A DNA stretch of 64,000 nt from Parachryseolinea silvisoli (GTDB taxonomy: Bacteria; Bacteroidota; Bacteroidia; Cytophagales; Cyclobacteriaceae). The position numbers and the translations under genes were made by a program. Location of the stretch: NCBI RefSeq assembly GCF_021190955.1, contig NZ_JAIOAO010000002.1, forward strand, positions 1,364,001 through 1,428,000. Direction: 5' to 3'. A model generated the notes under the pieces. The model did not search any database, was not told the DNA's origin, and saw only the letters and a list, made by a program, of their open reading frames with translations. Shown here in pieces: positions 18,728 to 27,075 of this stretch. Position 1 is the first letter of the stretch. Every line of letters starts with the position of its first letter.

Positions 18728-18886
18728 ATGAAACTATTAGATATCATTCTCCTTTCCCTTGCGGTAGCTTTCCTGATCATCGGTATTCATCAAACGATGA
18801 CGCTCGGCATTGGTCAGGCATACTGGGCGCTCATGCTCACATCGGTATTGTTTTTTGTGATTGTACTGCGAAAGAAGAAGCGGTAA
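18728..18886 (+). CDS. Small two-helix membrane protein (52 aa)
   Basis: An open frame of 52 codons: MKLLDIILLSLAVAFL followed by a second hydrophobic stretch (YWALMLTSVLFFVIVL) and the basic tail RKKKR. The two predicted membrane helices, tail charge, and stop only 3 bases before the next ATG support it as a real gene translated with the CNNM protein. No family name is recognised. It may stabilise or regulate the downstream transporter-like protein; that is inference from position only. Confidence 0.75.
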   Translation: MKLLDIILLSLAVAFLIIGIHQTMTLGIGQAYWALMLTSVLFFVIVLRKKKR

Positions 18887-18889
18887 CCT

Positions 18890-20176
18890 ATGGACATAGC
18901 GCAGTTGCTTTGCATCGTGCTCACCATCCTCTTCGGTTCTTTCTTTGCGGGCATCGAACGTGCCTTTCTGTCGGCCAATACCCTGGAGGTTGAGCTCGAG
19001 GGCCGGCTTGGCTCATCCGCTGCCCGCATCATGACATTTTTTCTACGCCACCCCCTGTGGCTGCTCGCCACTACCCGGCTGGGCTATATCTTGTCCGTAT
19101 TGACGTTTGGTGTGTTGATGGGCCGGTTCCTGCTGCCGATACCCGAAACGTTCGAGCCTACATTTTATCCCATTGCCATGATCATCGCCGCCATTGTGAT
19201 CACCGCCTTGCTCGTCATGCTGGCCTGGGAGACGCTGCCCGTCATCTTGTCGTCGGTCAGTCCGAAGCGGGTGTTGCTGATCCTGGCGATCCCGTTCCTG
19301 CTGGCCTTCGTGGGGCTACTGCCGGTGGTGAGCGTGGCCATCTTGCTGTCACGGCTGTGGGTGGTGCACGTGCAGAAAACAGAATTTCCCGGCGACGGTC
19401 GTCTGTTCGGCTCCTACGACGTAAGCCGCTACCTCAAGGCGCTGGCGGCCGGGCGGCGTGAAGAAACAACCAGTCACACCCGCGTCTTACAAGACGCGAT
19501 GGCCTTCCGGCATTTGAAAGTGCGCGACTGCATGGTCCCGCGCACGGAGATCATCGCCATGGAAATAAATAGCGACGTGGCCACCCTGCAGCAGGCCTTT
19601 GTCGAAAGCGGCCATTCGCGCGTCATTATCTACCGCGGCACAATTGACGACGTGGTGGGCTATTGCCCCTCCAATAAATTATTTGCCCACGTAGAGCACA
19701 TTCACGACATCATGCTGCCGGTGCTGACCGTGCCGGAAACCACCCTGGCCAACGACCTGATGATCCGGTTTGTACGCGAGCACAAAAGCCTGGCGTGTGT
19801 CATCGACGAATTTGGCGGTACATCGGGCATCGTCAGCATGGAAGACATCATGAACGAGGTTTTTGGTGGCCGCGAAGGAGACCATTCGACCGACGACGAG
19901 CAGCGGCTGGACGAGCACACCTTTTTGCTTAACGGGCGGCTGGAAATCCGTTACCTGAACGAAACCTACAAATTGCAGCTCCCCACGGGTAATTACGACA
20001 CCCTGGGCGGACTGATCCTGGCCCATGCCGTCGAATTTCCACGTCCGGGCGACGTTATTACGGCCGGCGAATTCACGTTTACGGTCCAATCGGTGCGCGA
20101 GAATCGCGTAGGGCTGGTCAAAGTAGTGAAAGCGATTGCAGGCACCACACCGGAGTCTTCCGGTAAGGCCGTTTAG
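18890..20176 (+). CDS. CNNM/CBS-domain hemolysin family protein (CorC/HlyC type)
   Basis: A 428-residue inner-membrane protein. The N-terminal DUF21/CNNM part has about four hydrophobic helices up to residue 165. Two CBS domains follow from about 200 (VRDCMVPRTEIIAMEIN, DDVVGYCPSNKLF, CVIDEFGGTSGIVSMEDIMNEVFGG). The C-terminal CorC_HlyC domain (LPTGNYDTLGGLILAHAV) closes it. Related proteins take part in magnesium or cobalt export. It starts 3 bases after the 52-residue membrane protein, so the two are likely co-translated. Confidence 0.9.
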   Translation: MDIAQLLCIVLTILFGSFFAGIERAFLSANTLEVELEGRLGSSAARIMTFFLRHPLWLLATTRLGYILSVLTFGVLMGRFLLPIPETFEPTFYPIAMIIAAIVITALLVMLAWETLPVILSSVSPKRVLLILAIPFLLAFVGLLPVVSVAILLSRLWVVHVQKTEFPGDGRLFGSYDVSRYLKALAAGRREETTSHTRVLQDAMAFRHLKVRDCMVPRTEIIAMEINSDVATLQQAFVESGHSRVIIYRGTIDDVVGYCPSNKLFAHVEHIHDIMLPVLTVPETTLANDLMIRFVREHKSLACVIDEFGGTSGIVSMEDIMNEVFGGREGDHSTDDEQRLDEHTFLLNGRLEIRYLNETYKLQLPTGNYDTLGGLILAHAVEFPRPGDVITAGEFTFTVQSVRENRVGLVKVVKAIAGTTPESSGKAV

Positions 20177-20266
20177 TCTCCTTCTTTTTTAGGCGTAAAA
20201 TTCTGCGGTTCAGAGCACTTAGGCGTTAAATTTTAAGGTGAAATTTTTCTAATACAGAGAACGGAT

Positions 20267-20274
20267 TAAATTTG
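20267..20274 (+). promoter_or_regulatory. TAAATTTG, -7 element of the PpiD-like gene
   Basis: Exact match to TAnnTTTG, 20 bases before the ATG at 20295, a typical spacing. No TTG is found at -33. Two copies of an AGGCGT(T)AAA-like stretch at 20190 and 20221 lie just upstream and could be an operator. Confidence 0.5.
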
Positions 20275-20294
20275 CGGCTCTTTAAAAAATACTT

Positions 20295-22403
20295 ATGGCA
20301 TTTATTGGAACATTGCGCAGCAAAATGGGCACCTGGGTGGTGGTCTTTGTATTTGTTGCGATTGCGGCGTTTATCCTTGGAGATATCTTTAGCGGCCAAT
20401 CGAACATCATGAACTGGGGCCGCAATACCGTGGGGGAAATCGCCGGAACGGAAATTTCGTATGAGACGTACCAAAACGTGGTGCGTGAACGCGAAGCCAA
20501 CTGGTACCTCAACACCGGCCGTGAGCCCGGCGAGCGCGACATGCCCGGCATCCGCCAGCAAGCATGGGATCTGCTCATCGCCCGCAATGCCATCGAACCG
20601 CAATATGCCAAACTGGGAATTGAAGTAACCGACGACGAAGAGTGGGACATGCTTCAGGGCAAGAACGTTGACGCAGGCATCCGCCAGGCGTTTACCGATC
20701 CGCAAACCGGACAATTCAATGCCGCCAAAGTGGTAGAATACATGCAGCAGATCAAAACCATGCCGGCTACGTCCGAGCCCCGCATCCGGTGGGAGATCTT
20801 CCAGCGCGACCTGCGTCCGGGCCGTCAGCGTATCAAGTATGAGAACCTGCTCATCAAGAGCTCGTATATCACCAAAGCAGAAGCAGAACGTGAATACCAC
20901 CTGCAAACCGACGTTGCCGAAGTGAAATATGTATACGTTCCGTTCTACGCGGTAAGCGATTCTACCGTAAAAGTGACCGACGCTGATCTGGAAGCTTACT
21001 ACAGCAAGAACAAAGAGAAATACAAGACCGAAGAAGTTCGCAGCATGAAATATGTTAGCGTAGAGGTTATTCCTTCCGCGACGGACTCTGCAGCCGTAAC
21101 AGAAGACCTGGCCCGCGCCGTAAACGAATTTAAAACGGCTGAAGCTGACTCGGTATATGCTTCAAACAATACCGACGGTACAGCCCCGTATACAAAATAT
21201 AATCTGGGCTCGCTGCCGGCGTTCATCCAAAAAGAACAACTGGTACAAGGCAACGTAATCGGCCCCTTCCTGGATGGCCAGACCTATAAAGTGGTGAAAG
21301 TATCGCGCATCGCGAAAGATACGGTCTTCAGCGCGCGTGCGAAACACATCCTGATCAAGTGGGACGACGCCAGCGACGCAGGCAAGGCCGCTGCCAAAGA
21401 GAAGGCCCGTGGCATTTTGAAAGACATTAAAGGTGGCGCTGACTTCGGTCAGAAAGCCCGTGAATTTGGTTCGGATGGTACTGCCCAGCGCGGCGGTGAC
21501 CTGGGCTGGTTCAGCACCGGTCAAATGGTGAAGCCGTTCCAGGACGCCGTATTCGCTGCGACGAAAACAGGCGTGCTGAATGACGTGGTAGAAACCGACT
21601 TCGGATACCACATCATCGACGTGACCAACACCAAGACGAACGACGCCTATGTACTGGCAACGGTAGAGCGCGAGATCGTAGCGAGCGACGCAACGACCAA
21701 CGAAGCCTTCCGCAAGGCAGAGAACTTTGCTTCGGAAGTCGATGGTCTGGAAGACTTTGACAAAAAAGCGCAAGCCGCCGGCCTGACTGTACTGGAAGCT
21801 AAAAACATTACCGCTGGCGAGCGCCGCATCAGCACGCTGGGTGAAGCCCGTCAGATTGTACAGTGGTTGTTCCGCGACGCTTCTGTCGGCACCATCTCAC
21901 AAGTGTTTGAAGTAGAAGGACAAAACGTCGTGGCGATCATGACCAGCGAGATCAGCAAAGGCTACAAGCCTCTGTCGGTGGTGAAAGAAGAAATTCGCCC
22001 CGCGGTAACAAACGAAGTGAAAGGCCGCTCCATCATCGAGAAACTGAATGGCCTGAAAGGTACACTGGAAGAAGTGGCTGCCTCTTTTGGCAACGACGCA
22101 GGTGTATACAGCAGCAGCGACCTGAAGCTGAGCAGCAACTCCATGCCGACCGTGGGCTTTGACCCGATAGCCGTTGGCACAGCATTTTCACTGGAACCGG
22201 GCAAGCGTTCGAAGCCGATCGCCGGCGAGAACGGTGTGGTGCTGATCGAGCTGCAAAACAAGACTGTCGCCCCGGCCGCCCAGGACTACGCAGTATACAA
22301 AACGCAACTGGAACAAGGTAGCCAGAACCGCAGCAGCTATAGCATTGCGGAGGCCATCAAAGACAAGTCTGATATTTCAGACAAACGCTATAAGTTCTTT
22401 TAA
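20295..22403 (+). CDS. Peptidylprolyl isomerase, PpiD/SurA type
   Basis: A 702-residue membrane-anchored periplasmic folding factor. One N-terminal helix (WVVVFVFVAIAAFILGDIF, about residues 13-33) anchors it, and a SurA_N-like chaperone region follows. A parvulin (PpiC) domain lies at about 347-445 (ARAKHILIKWDD, GGADFGQKAREFGSD, GGDLGWF, TDFGYHIIDV). A second, degenerate parvulin-like part may fill the rest. It likely assists outer-membrane protein folding. It has its own -7 element and ends at a strong terminator. Confidence 0.9.
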   Translation: MAFIGTLRSKMGTWVVVFVFVAIAAFILGDIFSGQSNIMNWGRNTVGEIAGTEISYETYQNVVREREANWYLNTGREPGERDMPGIRQQAWDLLIARNAIEPQYAKLGIEVTDDEEWDMLQGKNVDAGIRQAFTDPQTGQFNAAKVVEYMQQIKTMPATSEPRIRWEIFQRDLRPGRQRIKYENLLIKSSYITKAEAEREYHLQTDVAEVKYVYVPFYAVSDSTVKVTDADLEAYYSKNKEKYKTEEVRSMKYVSVEVIPSATDSAAVTEDLARAVNEFKTAEADSVYASNNTDGTAPYTKYNLGSLPAFIQKEQLVQGNVIGPFLDGQTYKVVKVSRIAKDTVFSARAKHILIKWDDASDAGKAAAKEKARGILKDIKGGADFGQKAREFGSDGTAQRGGDLGWFSTGQMVKPFQDAVFAATKTGVLNDVVETDFGYHIIDVTNTKTNDAYVLATVEREIVASDATTNEAFRKAENFASEVDGLEDFDKKAQAAGLTVLEAKNITAGERRISTLGEARQIVQWLFRDASVGTISQVFEVEGQNVVAIMTSEISKGYKPLSVVKEEIRPAVTNEVKGRSIIEKLNGLKGTLEEVAASFGNDAGVYSSSDLKLSSNSMPTVGFDPIAVGTAFSLEPGKRSKPIAGENGVVLIELQNKTVAPAAQDYAVYKTQLEQGSQNRSSYSIAEAIKDKSDISDKRYKFF

Positions 22404-22425
22404 GTAAATAAACAACATAATGGCG

Positions 22426-22460
22426 GCGCCCTGGCATCACTGCCGGGGCGCTGTTTTTTA
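22426..22460 (+). terminator. Strong rho-independent terminator
   Basis: An 11-bp stem (GCGCCCTGGCA / TGCCGGGGCGC, one G-U pair) with loop TCAC, then TGTTTTTTA. It ends the PpiD-like transcript; the DUF493 gene starts 6 bases after the tail. Confidence 0.92.
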
Positions 22461-22465
22461 CTCTC

Positions 22466-22729
22466 ATGGATGAACAGTGGATCAATGGTTTTCGGGAAAA
22501 ACTTGACCAGCATTATACCTGGCCGTCGCTGTATATTTTTAAATTTATCGTACCCAAAGGCAAGGAAGAAGACTTGAAGCAGCTCTTTCCTTTACATACA
22601 CCCACCGAGAAGGCCTCCAAACAAGGGAATTATACCAGCATTACCATGCAGATGATGATGCCTTCCAGTGATGCCGTAATCGACGTGTACGTCAAAGCTT
22701 CTCAGATAGAAGGTATCGTGGCATTGTAA
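22466..22729 (+). CDS. DUF493 family protein
   Basis: An 87-residue cytoplasmic protein of the DUF493 (YbeD-like, ACT-like fold) family. The pattern YIFKFIVPKGKEEDLKQLF with GNYTSITMQMMMPSSDAVIDVY and a final IEGIVAL matches the family along its full length. Function unknown; YbeD has a regulatory ACT-like fold. It directly follows the terminator of the preceding gene, so its promoter must overlap that region. Confidence 0.85.
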   Translation: MDEQWINGFREKLDQHYTWPSLYIFKFIVPKGKEEDLKQLFPLHTPTEKASKQGNYTSITMQMMMPSSDAVIDVYVKASQIEGIVAL

Positions 22730-22784
22730 GGCACGGTCTTTTTACCGATGGTATATAAAATCGTAACCGTAAACCTCTGCTCGT

Positions 22785-23036
22785 ATGGAATGGAAAAACG
22801 AAAACAATCGGCTTAAGAAGACATTTACCTTCAAGGACTTTGGCGAAGCATTCGGGTTTATGACCCGGGTGGCCCTGCTGGCCGAAAAAATGAATCACCA
22901 CCCCACGTGGACAAACTCCTGGAACACCGTAAGCTTTGAGCTGTCGACACACGACGCGGGCGATGTGGTAACCGAAAAAGACAGGACACTGGCCGAAGCG
23001 ATCGACCGACTCGCCGGCCCCGCGGCAACGAATTAA
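22785..23036 (+). CDS. 4a-hydroxytetrahydrobiopterin dehydratase
   Basis: An 83-residue pterin-4a-carbinolamine dehydratase, which regenerates the pterin cofactor after aromatic amino acid hydroxylation. The active-site block KMNHHPTW near residues 34-41 and the downstream [19 protein letters not shown] match the family. It ends 3 bases before rsmI and is probably co-transcribed with it. No phenylalanine hydroxylase gene is in the window. Confidence 0.92.
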   Translation: MEWKNENNRLKKTFTFKDFGEAFGFMTRVALLAEKMNHHPTWTNSWNTVSFELSTHDAGDVVTEKDRTLAEAIDRLAGPAATN

Positions 23037-23039
23037 CCC

Positions 23040-23735
23040 ATGCAGCCCGAAGCAGCCAATCCCACCGTACTATACATCGTTCCCACGCCCATCGGCAACC
23101 TGGCCGACATCACGCTGCGGGCACTGGAAGTATTGAAGACCGTCGACCTGATCCTGGCGGAAGACACCCGCACCTCGGGCTTTTTGCTCAAGCACTATGC
23201 CATTGCCCGACCGTTGCAGAGCTTTCACAACTTCAACGAGCACAAGGTACTGGGTATGTTGGTGCAGCGCATGGAGAAAGGGGAGGTGATGGCGCTGGTG
23301 TCGGATGCCGGCACGCCCGGTATTTCCGATCCGGGCTTTCTGCTGGTACGGGCAGCGTTGCAGGCAGGGTTAAAGATCGAATGCCTGCCGGGCGCCACGG
23401 CCTTCGTACCCGCGCTGGTCAAGTCAGGCCTGCCCTCGGACCGCTTTGTATTCGAGGGCTTCATACCTCAAAAGAAAGGGCGCCAGACATTGTTAAAGAA
23501 ACTGGCCACGGAAGAGCGTACCATGATCTTTTACGAATCGCCCTACCGGTTGGTCAAGACGCTCGAGCAATTCATTGAATACTTCGGGCCGGAGCGACGC
23601 GCATCGGTGTCGCGCGAGCTGACCAAAATGTTTGAAGAGACCGTGAACGGTACGCTACCCGAGGTAGTGGCACACTTTCAGGCCAAAGAGGTCAAGGGCG
23701 AGATTGTTATCGTCGTAGAAGGCTTGCCCGATTGA
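23040..23735 (+). CDS. rsmI: 16S rRNA (cytidine1402-2'-O)-methyltransferase
   Basis: Methylates the ribose of C1402 in the 16S rRNA decoding site with S-adenosylmethionine. The 231-residue protein has the tetrapyrrole-methylase fold: LYIVPTPIGNLADIT at the N-terminus, LAEDTRTS, SDAGTPGISDPG, and FYESPYRLVKTL. Length is slightly short of the 280 or so residues in E. coli, lacking the C-terminal extension, as is common in Bacteroidota. Confidence 0.93.
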   Translation: MQPEAANPTVLYIVPTPIGNLADITLRALEVLKTVDLILAEDTRTSGFLLKHYAIARPLQSFHNFNEHKVLGMLVQRMEKGEVMALVSDAGTPGISDPGFLLVRAALQAGLKIECLPGATAFVPALVKSGLPSDRFVFEGFIPQKKGRQTLLKKLATEERTMIFYESPYRLVKTLEQFIEYFGPERRASVSRELTKMFEETVNGTLPEVVAHFQAKEVKGEIVIVVEGLPD

Positions 23736-23764
23736 TGCACGCATGTAAATAATTATTATCTTCA
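23732..23764 (+). promoter_or_regulatory. Possible promoter TTG-N22-TATCTTCA
   Basis: TTG at 23732-23734 and TATCTTCA at 23757-23764, close to the TTG / TAnnTTTG pattern with two mismatches in the -7 box. It sits 25 bases before the ATG of the inositol-phosphatase-like gene. Confidence 0.35.
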
Positions 23765-23789
23765 CCTCGATCATTTTATAACGGTGGCG

Positions 23790-24587
23790 ATGGATATAGC
23801 AGGAATTCAGCAGAACGTCAGAGAGCTTTGTCACGAAGTAGGCGCGTTCATTCAACAGGAGAGCGAGAACTTCGACCTGAGCCGGGTAGAACAAAAGGAT
23901 AGCTTCAACAACCTTGTATCGTACGTCGACAAAGAGGCTGAGCGCCGGCTGGTCGCTACGTTGCACAAGCTGTTGCCGCAGGCGGGCTTTATTACCGAAG
24001 AAGAAACCGTACAGCAATCCCATCAGCACGAGTATAATTGGATCATCGATCCACTCGACGGCACCACCAACTTCCTGCACGGCCTACCCATATACGCCAT
24101 CAGCATCGGCTTGACACGCGGGGAGACAACCATCCTGGGCGATGTATACCACGTGGTGCGCAAAGAGTGTTTTCACGCCATCGAAGGCGGTCCCGCCTAT
24201 TGCAACGATAAAGTCATACAGGTATCACAAGCCCCCGCGCTGTCCGACAGCCTGCTGGCAACGGGCTTTCCGTATTATCATTCCGAAAAGAAAGACGCCT
24301 ACCTCGATATCATCCGTGACTTCCTCGAAAAATCGCACGGCATACGCCGGTTGGGCAGCGCCGCCATTGACCTGGCCTATGTGGCCTGCGGCCGCATCGA
24401 GGGCTTTTTTGAATACAACCTCAATCCCTGGGATGTCGTCGCCGGCGCCTTCATCGTACAGCAGGCCGGCGGGCGCGTATCGGATTTCTCCGGTGGTAAT
24501 AATTTTGTGTTTGGCCGGGAGCTGTGTGCCGCCAACGGCCACATCCACAATGAAATGCTGAGCCTCATCCAACGTCGCTGGAAATAA
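23790..24587 (+). CDS. Inositol monophosphatase family protein
   Basis: A 265-residue magnesium-dependent phosphatase of the IMPase/SuhB/CysQ fold. Metal-binding residues are visible: E70-E72 in FITEEETV, D87-x-x-D90-G-T-T in IIDPLDGTTNF, and the C-terminal NPWDVVAGAFIVQQAGG with the last aspartate. Substrate could be inositol phosphate or another sugar phosphate. The ATG at 23790 is preferred over a GTG two codons upstream. Confidence 0.92.
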   Translation: MDIAGIQQNVRELCHEVGAFIQQESENFDLSRVEQKDSFNNLVSYVDKEAERRLVATLHKLLPQAGFITEEETVQQSHQHEYNWIIDPLDGTTNFLHGLPIYAISIGLTRGETTILGDVYHVVRKECFHAIEGGPAYCNDKVIQVSQAPALSDSLLATGFPYYHSEKKDAYLDIIRDFLEKSHGIRRLGSAAIDLAYVACGRIEGFFEYNLNPWDVVAGAFIVQQAGGRVSDFSGGNNFVFGRELCAANGHIHNEMLSLIQRRWK

Positions 24588-24866
24588 GACAAAATCTTCA
24601 GATATCCTTACGTACTTTTGATTTCCGGCATTTTGCACGAATATGCAGACGCTTGTAAATCAAGCCATTCATTCTTTTTAAAGCCCTTTCGCAGACGGCT
24701 GTGGTATTTTCTCCGCTGTTTTTAGAGCCAAAGAATATTTGGTTATCGTATTTGTCAAGTAAGCCCCATTTTCGTGAAAAAGCCGGCATTTTTTGCGGCT
24801 GTTGTCAGTATATAGTACAGACCTCCTGAAGTGTACCGAAATCCAAACGCATAGGTTTTTCCGTAT
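24588..24866. other. Intergenic stretch with a -7 element
   Basis: 279 bases without a supported gene. An exact TAnnTTTG match (TACTTTTG) at 24613-24620 on the plus strand suggests a transcript starting near 24627, with a 240-base leader before the small gene. AT content is higher than in flanking genes. No known RNA is recognised. Confidence 0.4.
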
Positions 24867-25088
24867 ATGCCTGGACAATATCCGATAACTAAATTAAAAG
24901 CTATAGATACACTTATGAATATGGGACAGTTATTGTATTCGCAGCAGTTGAAGGAGCAGCTTATCAACATCGAAGCCACGGCCAAAGAGCTTGCCAAAGA
25001 GGATCCCACAAAGTCGGCCGAGCAATTCCGTGCTGAAATAGACTTTATCGTAACCCTGCTCAAAGAAGCCCGGCTAATGGTTGATTAA
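24867..25088 (+). CDS. Small hypothetical protein (73 aa)
   Basis: A 73-residue, mostly helical and charged protein (QLKEQLINIEATAKELAKEDPTKSAEQFRAE by sections). An internal ATG at 24915 gives a 57-residue form. The helical heptad-like pattern and good codon use support translation, but no family is recognised. Its stop overlaps by 4 bases the stop region of the broken gene on the other strand. Confidence 0.5.
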   Translation: MPGQYPITKLKAIDTLMNMGQLLYSQQLKEQLINIEATAKELAKEDPTKSAEQFRAEIDFIVTLLKEARLMVD

Positions 25089-26295
25089 CCAAAGCTCGTC
25101 CTTACCTGAGTAGAAAAGCCGTTCCAGTTTTCCGGGGCGGCTTTTTCTTTTGGTGGACTGTCGGTAAATGGTCGATGGCCTTCGGGCAGCGGTGAAATAT
25201 ATACCACCGGTTGATCCACCACAGAGGTCTTTACACGCGTCTCCGTAGTAGTGACTACATCTTCCGGAACAGTCATGGGTATAGTATAACAATAAACCTT
25301 ACCTTCTGACTTTTCCAAAACAACTTCTTTCATCGTATAGACATACCGCATTTCCGGCGCTCGATGTCCTTCTGTCACCTGCTCAATCTGCATTTCAGGT
25401 ACATCCTCTGTCACCTCTTCGTCCACGCCATCTACTTCTGCCGCTCCCATTCCATCATCCGCAGCGCCACCACCCGACACATCCTCTTTCCCACGCAATG
25501 CCAGAATCTTCGCCGCGCCAAACCGCTTTACTTCATCAATCTTCCCACCCTCCCGAAAAGCGCCATACTCAATACCAACCGACAACATCAACGTCCACCG
25601 GTTGTCCGGCGGGAGTACATCCATGGCTAACGCCAGCACAGTGCTTTCCATTCCCTCCAGCGAAGGGTTCCAATCAGTCGAAATATCGATCGAATAATAG
25701 GACGGACCATACTATGCGGGGGGCAAATACTCTTTCGCAGCCACATCAAATGTCACATCCGGCACAATACCCAACGTAACAGTTAGGCGAAACATCGCGT
25801 GGTTATTTTGTGGAAAATAGTTGATGTCGCGCATCAGCTCCGGAATCTCAATGCGCGCTGAACGACTGGCGCGATCCATCGTATAATATACCGGGGTGCG
25901 TACAATGGAGTCGAAGCTGGGTGCTTTATAGGTGGTTGAAAAACCTTCGAGCATGCGTGTGTGTTCAGAGAGCGTAATACTGCGGCGGCCCCATTCGCTG
26001 GAACCATCACGCAATTGCACCTGGCGCATGATACTGTTGATATCGCTGCCGAAATTATAGTCAGACAGACGCCGGAGTTGAAGCATGGCCATCCGCACGT
26101 AGCTGCCGTGGTGGGAGCAACCGCCGAACTCCGACATGGTGCGGCGTGTATTTTTAAAGCTGGGACTGTTTTTACTTTTTCGCGACTGGGTCCGCCCTTG
26201 CGACGAACGACAATCTTGTCAACGCCGCGCATGCGGTAGGCGCTGAGCATGTCTAACTTACCGGTAAAGGCGAATGGTCCTTCGAGAAAAGGCAT
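25085..26295 (-). pseudogene. Broken Bacteroidota-specific hypothetical gene (frameshift plus nonsense codon)
   Basis: Three minus-strand pieces read as one protein of about 400 residues. The first starts at the ATG 26295 (MPFLEGPFAFTGKLDML...VRRKGGPSRE). The frame is lost in the A-rich run at 26167-26180, and the next frame continues KNTRRTMSEFGGCSHHG from about 26180 to 25715. An in-frame TAG at 25712-25714 then interrupts it, after which YGPSYYSIDIS...MLSVGIEYG continues in the same frame to the TAA at 25085. The reconstructed order matches a Bacteroidota hypothetical family that I recall by its KGGPS and EFGGC motifs. Sequencing error is possible for either lesion, but two are present. 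Confidence 0.75.
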
Positions 26296-27075
26296 AATCG
26301 ATTGGTTTTAGGGTAACGAGAGGGGTTTTCGACAACATTCAAAGTTTCAACGGTGTCTGAATCGAATTTACAGAAAGATAGGCGACTGTCAAAATACTGA
26401 ATAATTAAAATTTTAAGGAAAAGAGTCTAAGCAGGAGATATTCAATAGCTACATAATACTTGAATATCTATTGAATGAAACTTAATAAACTATTGGATAT
26501 CTATTCTATATCTTGACTTTTAATGCGCACTATACCTGATTTTTCAGGGGTGTCGGGTAGTACTGGAGAAAGAATCTGAAAGGGTTTCCTGGTAAGGGAC
26601 GCCGGGAGGGGGGAGGATCAATCCCGGATGGTTAAATATATCAAAAAATCATCCAGGCTTGCGATTCATCGGGCCCACAGTAGTCTGAAAACTGCAGCCA
26701 GTTCCGGTCACTCCGATAAGATCGGGACTGGCGCAGGTTCCGCACCTGCGCTAACGCCTGGCGCTAAACCTTATGCCAGCAAACATTCGTGGCAGCGGGC
26801 GCAAGAGCGAAGCGCGTCTCTCGTAACTAAAACTGTGTCCAGCCTTGGGCTGGCGGGGCTTCATTTTAATGACGAGGCCTTGTGCTATTTTTGTACACTA
26901 GCCATAAGGTTGGTTTGTAGGAATAGGACGCGCCAGTATGGAGACTGATCACATCCGGACACGTCGGTTCGAGCCTCTGCCTGAGACGGGCTCAGACTTG
27001 TGCCAGTTACACGTGGGCCATCCTTTTATCCGAGATCACTTGCCAAATTTAATGGATTGGCGTAATCTTAATAAT
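26296..27075. other. 780-base gap: AT-rich segment followed by a hairpin-rich segment
   Basis: The first part (about 26380-26530) is clearly AT-rich and holds an inverted repeat ATTCAATAG / CTATTGAAT (near 26441 and 26468) and two copies of GATATCTATT-like sequence. The second part (26690-26860) is GC-rich and packed with hairpins, listed separately. A plus-strand open frame at 26628-26948 has unnatural composition and is not accepted as a gene. Confidence 0.6.
26698..26853 (+). ncRNA. Hairpin-rich leader or unrecognised structured RNA
   Basis: Consecutive stems: CCAGTTCC / GGGACTGG (26698-26731), GCGCAGGT / ACCTGCGC with loop TCCGC (26731-26751), CTGGC / GCCAG (26758-26779), and CCAGCC / GGCTGG with a 3-base loop (26839-26853). 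None is followed by a U-tract, so they are not ordinary terminators. No Rfam-type family is recognised. Strand is assigned only because the next gene is on plus. Confidence 0.35.

Noticed and set aside
26628-26948. 107-codon plus-strand open frame before the CHASE3 kinase
   Set aside because: Composition is unnatural and it covers strong hairpins, which explains the reading frame better as non-coding sequence.
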